A DNA stretch of 59,301 nt from Lenisia limosa (lineage: Eukaryota; Breviatea): the NCBI GenBank assembly GCA_001655205.1, contig LPNZ01010590.1:1-59301 (forward strand), read 5' to 3'. A program made the translations under genes and the position numbers. The notes beneath the pieces are model-generated. The model ran no database searches, was not told the origin of the DNA, and worked only from the letters and a program-made list of their open reading frames with translations. Of this stretch, positions 57,725 to 59,301 are shown piece by piece (the first letter of the stretch is position 1; each line of letters starts with the position of its first letter).

Positions 57725-59301
57725 ATGTTCACAACAGCCCAAATATCAATTGTGCTCTTTTACATCGCACTTCTGACATGCAACTTTGTGTTGATTCAAT
57801 TAACGAAGAGTGGTGCATCATACACCTACAGCCCTGCTGCAGTCACCTGCATCATTGAAATTGCGAAGATTGGTATTTCTGCGGTACTCCTCCACAGAGA
57901 TCGGCAAAGCAGTGACATTCGATGTGAAGTGACAAAGAAAACGCTCCTCTTTAGGTTAGCCACAAGGAACTGTTACCTCTTTTCTATTCCTCTATATATT
58001 TCTTCAAATAATTTGACAGTGTTCCTGCTCTCCTTTATGCGCTACAAAACAACCTTGTTTTCTACACTCTCCTTGTTCTTGCAGCCCCGACTTTCTCAGG
58101 TATGTATCATTTTTAACTCGTATGGTGTGATGTTGTCAATATTTCTACATCATGCTTTAAGCCTACAAAACACTTTTTTAAAAAAAAATTGACCACTAGT
58201 GATGCTGAATTTTCGAGTCATTGTCGTTGCTATTGTCTACAAATACGCCTTAAAGCGCACGGTGACAGCCAAACAATGGCTTTCCATGGCCATCATTATC
58301 ATTGGTTGGTGGCTCATTTGTTTGAATCTTATGAACATTTTTGTCATGGTTCTTTAGGAGTCGCTTTCACACAAATCACCCCGGAGTTTAGTTTCAAAAT
58401 GAGCATAGAGGGATTCATAATGGTACTTGTAGTGGTATGTTGGGAAGTGAGCTACATAACTGATGCCAAATTTTTTTTTTTGTCTCATTTTTCACAAAAT
58501 ATGTCTAATTTTCAAAAATAATGATGTATCTTTTTATTGGGATTAAATACTATTCTTTTTTTGCACAGAATTTTTTAAACAATATTTGATGTCTTTTTCA
58601 CGAAATAAACACGTGAAACATCGGTGATCTGTGCTTATTTTGGCCCACCCCCCTTGGTGGCGATGACAGCTTGAAAACATGATGGTATTGTGTCAATTCT
58701 TATCTTTTTTGAGGTGATTTCAAAACAAGCAGATTGCTGCTTTTCCATCATATTTGATTCAGAGGTGGGTTTAACAAGAAGCACGGTGTTTGTCATCAAG
58801 TAGTATGGCATGTTCAATTAGGTTAAACCACAAAATGGCTCAAAGTACACCATTTTTTAAAAGAACCCAACTTCCCATATTTTATGGTTGGATTTGGTGA
58901 ATGACAAAAATCAAAATGTATGCCAAAAAAGAATTTTGGTGCAATTCACACTTAAAAAGACATATATTGCGAAAAGTTATAAAAAAACAACTTTTTGCCT
59001 TTACTTATGTCGCTCACTGTTTGTATTTTTTGTGGTGTGTGTTGTCCGTGACATTTTAGTGTTGTCTATCCGCGTTTAATGGCGTTTATTCTGAGCTTCT
59101 TTTAAAGCAAATCGATCAAAACTTGCATTGGCAGAATATTCAACTCTATATCTTCGGATCAATCGTCAACTTCTCTGCCTATATCTTCCAAGTGGGTGAA
59201 TTCTCAGGGGGGTGGAGGGGTAATTATTTGATGTGATATGAAAGAATTCATACCATATGATTAGGGTGGTCGTCAAATATATATGCTAGGCAACCTAAAC
59301 T
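57725..59301 (+). CDS. Nucleotide-sugar transporter, SLC35A type (partial, runs off the right edge)
   Basis: Golgi/ER antiporter importing nucleotide sugars. MFTTAQISIVLFYIALLTCN (ATG 57725-57727) opens the first transmembrane helix, followed by YTYSPAAVTCIIEIAKIGIS, the typical SLC35A second-helix block (PSTAVVLAEVLK-like). After introns: MLNFRVIVVAIVYKYALKR, TVTAKQWLSMAIIII (about 58200-58305) and GVAFTQITPEFSFKMSIEGF, then LLKQIDQNLHWQNIQLYIFG (about 59100-59160) continuing SIVNFSAYIFQ, which fits the conserved WxRNIQLxxFG block. The remaining helices lie beyond 59301. A degraded transposase-like piece (58635-58817) sits in an intron. The start is 204 bp from the divergent lipid-enzyme gene. 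Substrate (UDP-Gal, UDP-GlcNAc or CMP-Sia) is undetermined. Confidence 0.85.
58635..58817 (-). pseudogene. Possible Tc1/mariner transposase C-terminal relict
   Basis: The 60-codon minus-strand frame ends IPSCFQAVIATKGGGPK, like the extreme C-terminus of Tc1/mariner transposases (IP..C..VI..KG....Y). Nothing upstream encodes the DDE core, so this is at most a fragment. Confidence 0.3.

Noticed and set aside
1-59301. CRISPR arrays, bacterial operons or prokaryotic defence systems
   Set aside because: The window is eukaryotic with spliceosomal introns throughout; no regularly spaced repeats or polycistronic gene order is present.

Overview
The window is nuclear DNA from a eukaryote with many introns. 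Almost every recognisable protein is split by spliceosomal GT-AG introns, and many of these are only about 29-60 nt long. Genes lie on both strands with short spacers. A tRNA-Leu(AAG), two cytosolic ribosomal protein genes, a Mediator subunit and a nuclear import receptor confirm the eukaryotic origin. A well conserved epsilon-tubulin implies centrioles with triplet microtubules, so a flagellated lineage. Together with the fungal-looking PARP-associated nucleotidyltransferase-like domain, this suggests an early-diverging fungus or a close relative; that placement is inference. The assembly has eleven N-gaps, most next to poly-G/C or poly-A/T runs.

Layout. 1-2605 (-): importin-beta, cut by the left edge. 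3862-6350 (+): epsilon-tubulin. 6622-17628 (-): RWD-DEAH helicase of the DHX57/DHX29 type, whose 4.5-kb intron holds tRNA-Leu and LINE debris. 17.8-19.6 kb: transposon remnants and foldback repeats. 19665-21531 (-) and 22919-24617 (+): two unrecognised spliced genes. 24875-25969 (-): EF-hand protein with an N-myristoylation signal. 26325-29295 (+): FtsJ-type RNA methyltransferase with a possible nested gene on the other strand. 29437-31239 (-): CTDNEP1/Nem1-like phosphatase. 31541-32523 (-): RPL8. 32960-35503 (+): amino-acid permease. 36.0-36.5 kb: LINE fragment. 36800-38885 (+): MED27. 38931-45107 (-): a large multidomain PARP. 45406-46231 (+): RPL24 with snoRNA-like repeats. 47500-53820 (+): a very large disordered protein. 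54498-57521 (-): a CDP-alcohol phosphotransferase-like membrane domain followed in frame by a CTP:phosphocholine cytidylyltransferase domain. 57725-59301 (+): nucleotide-sugar transporter, cut by the right edge.

Two loci stand out. The PARP combines a polymerase-beta-type nucleotidyltransferase-like region, BRCT, ZZ zinc finger, WGR, PARP regulatory and catalytic domains in what looks like one gene. The 54.5-57.5 kb locus appears to fuse a phosphotransferase domain with altered catalytic residues to a phosphocholine cytidylyltransferase that shows no obvious membrane-binding helix, which could tether the rate-limiting enzyme of phosphatidylcholine synthesis to the membrane. The Nem1-like phosphatase belongs to the same area of lipid metabolism. 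Exon limits were worked out by eye from splice sites, reading phase and remembered family patterns; CDS spans are given from start to stop including introns.
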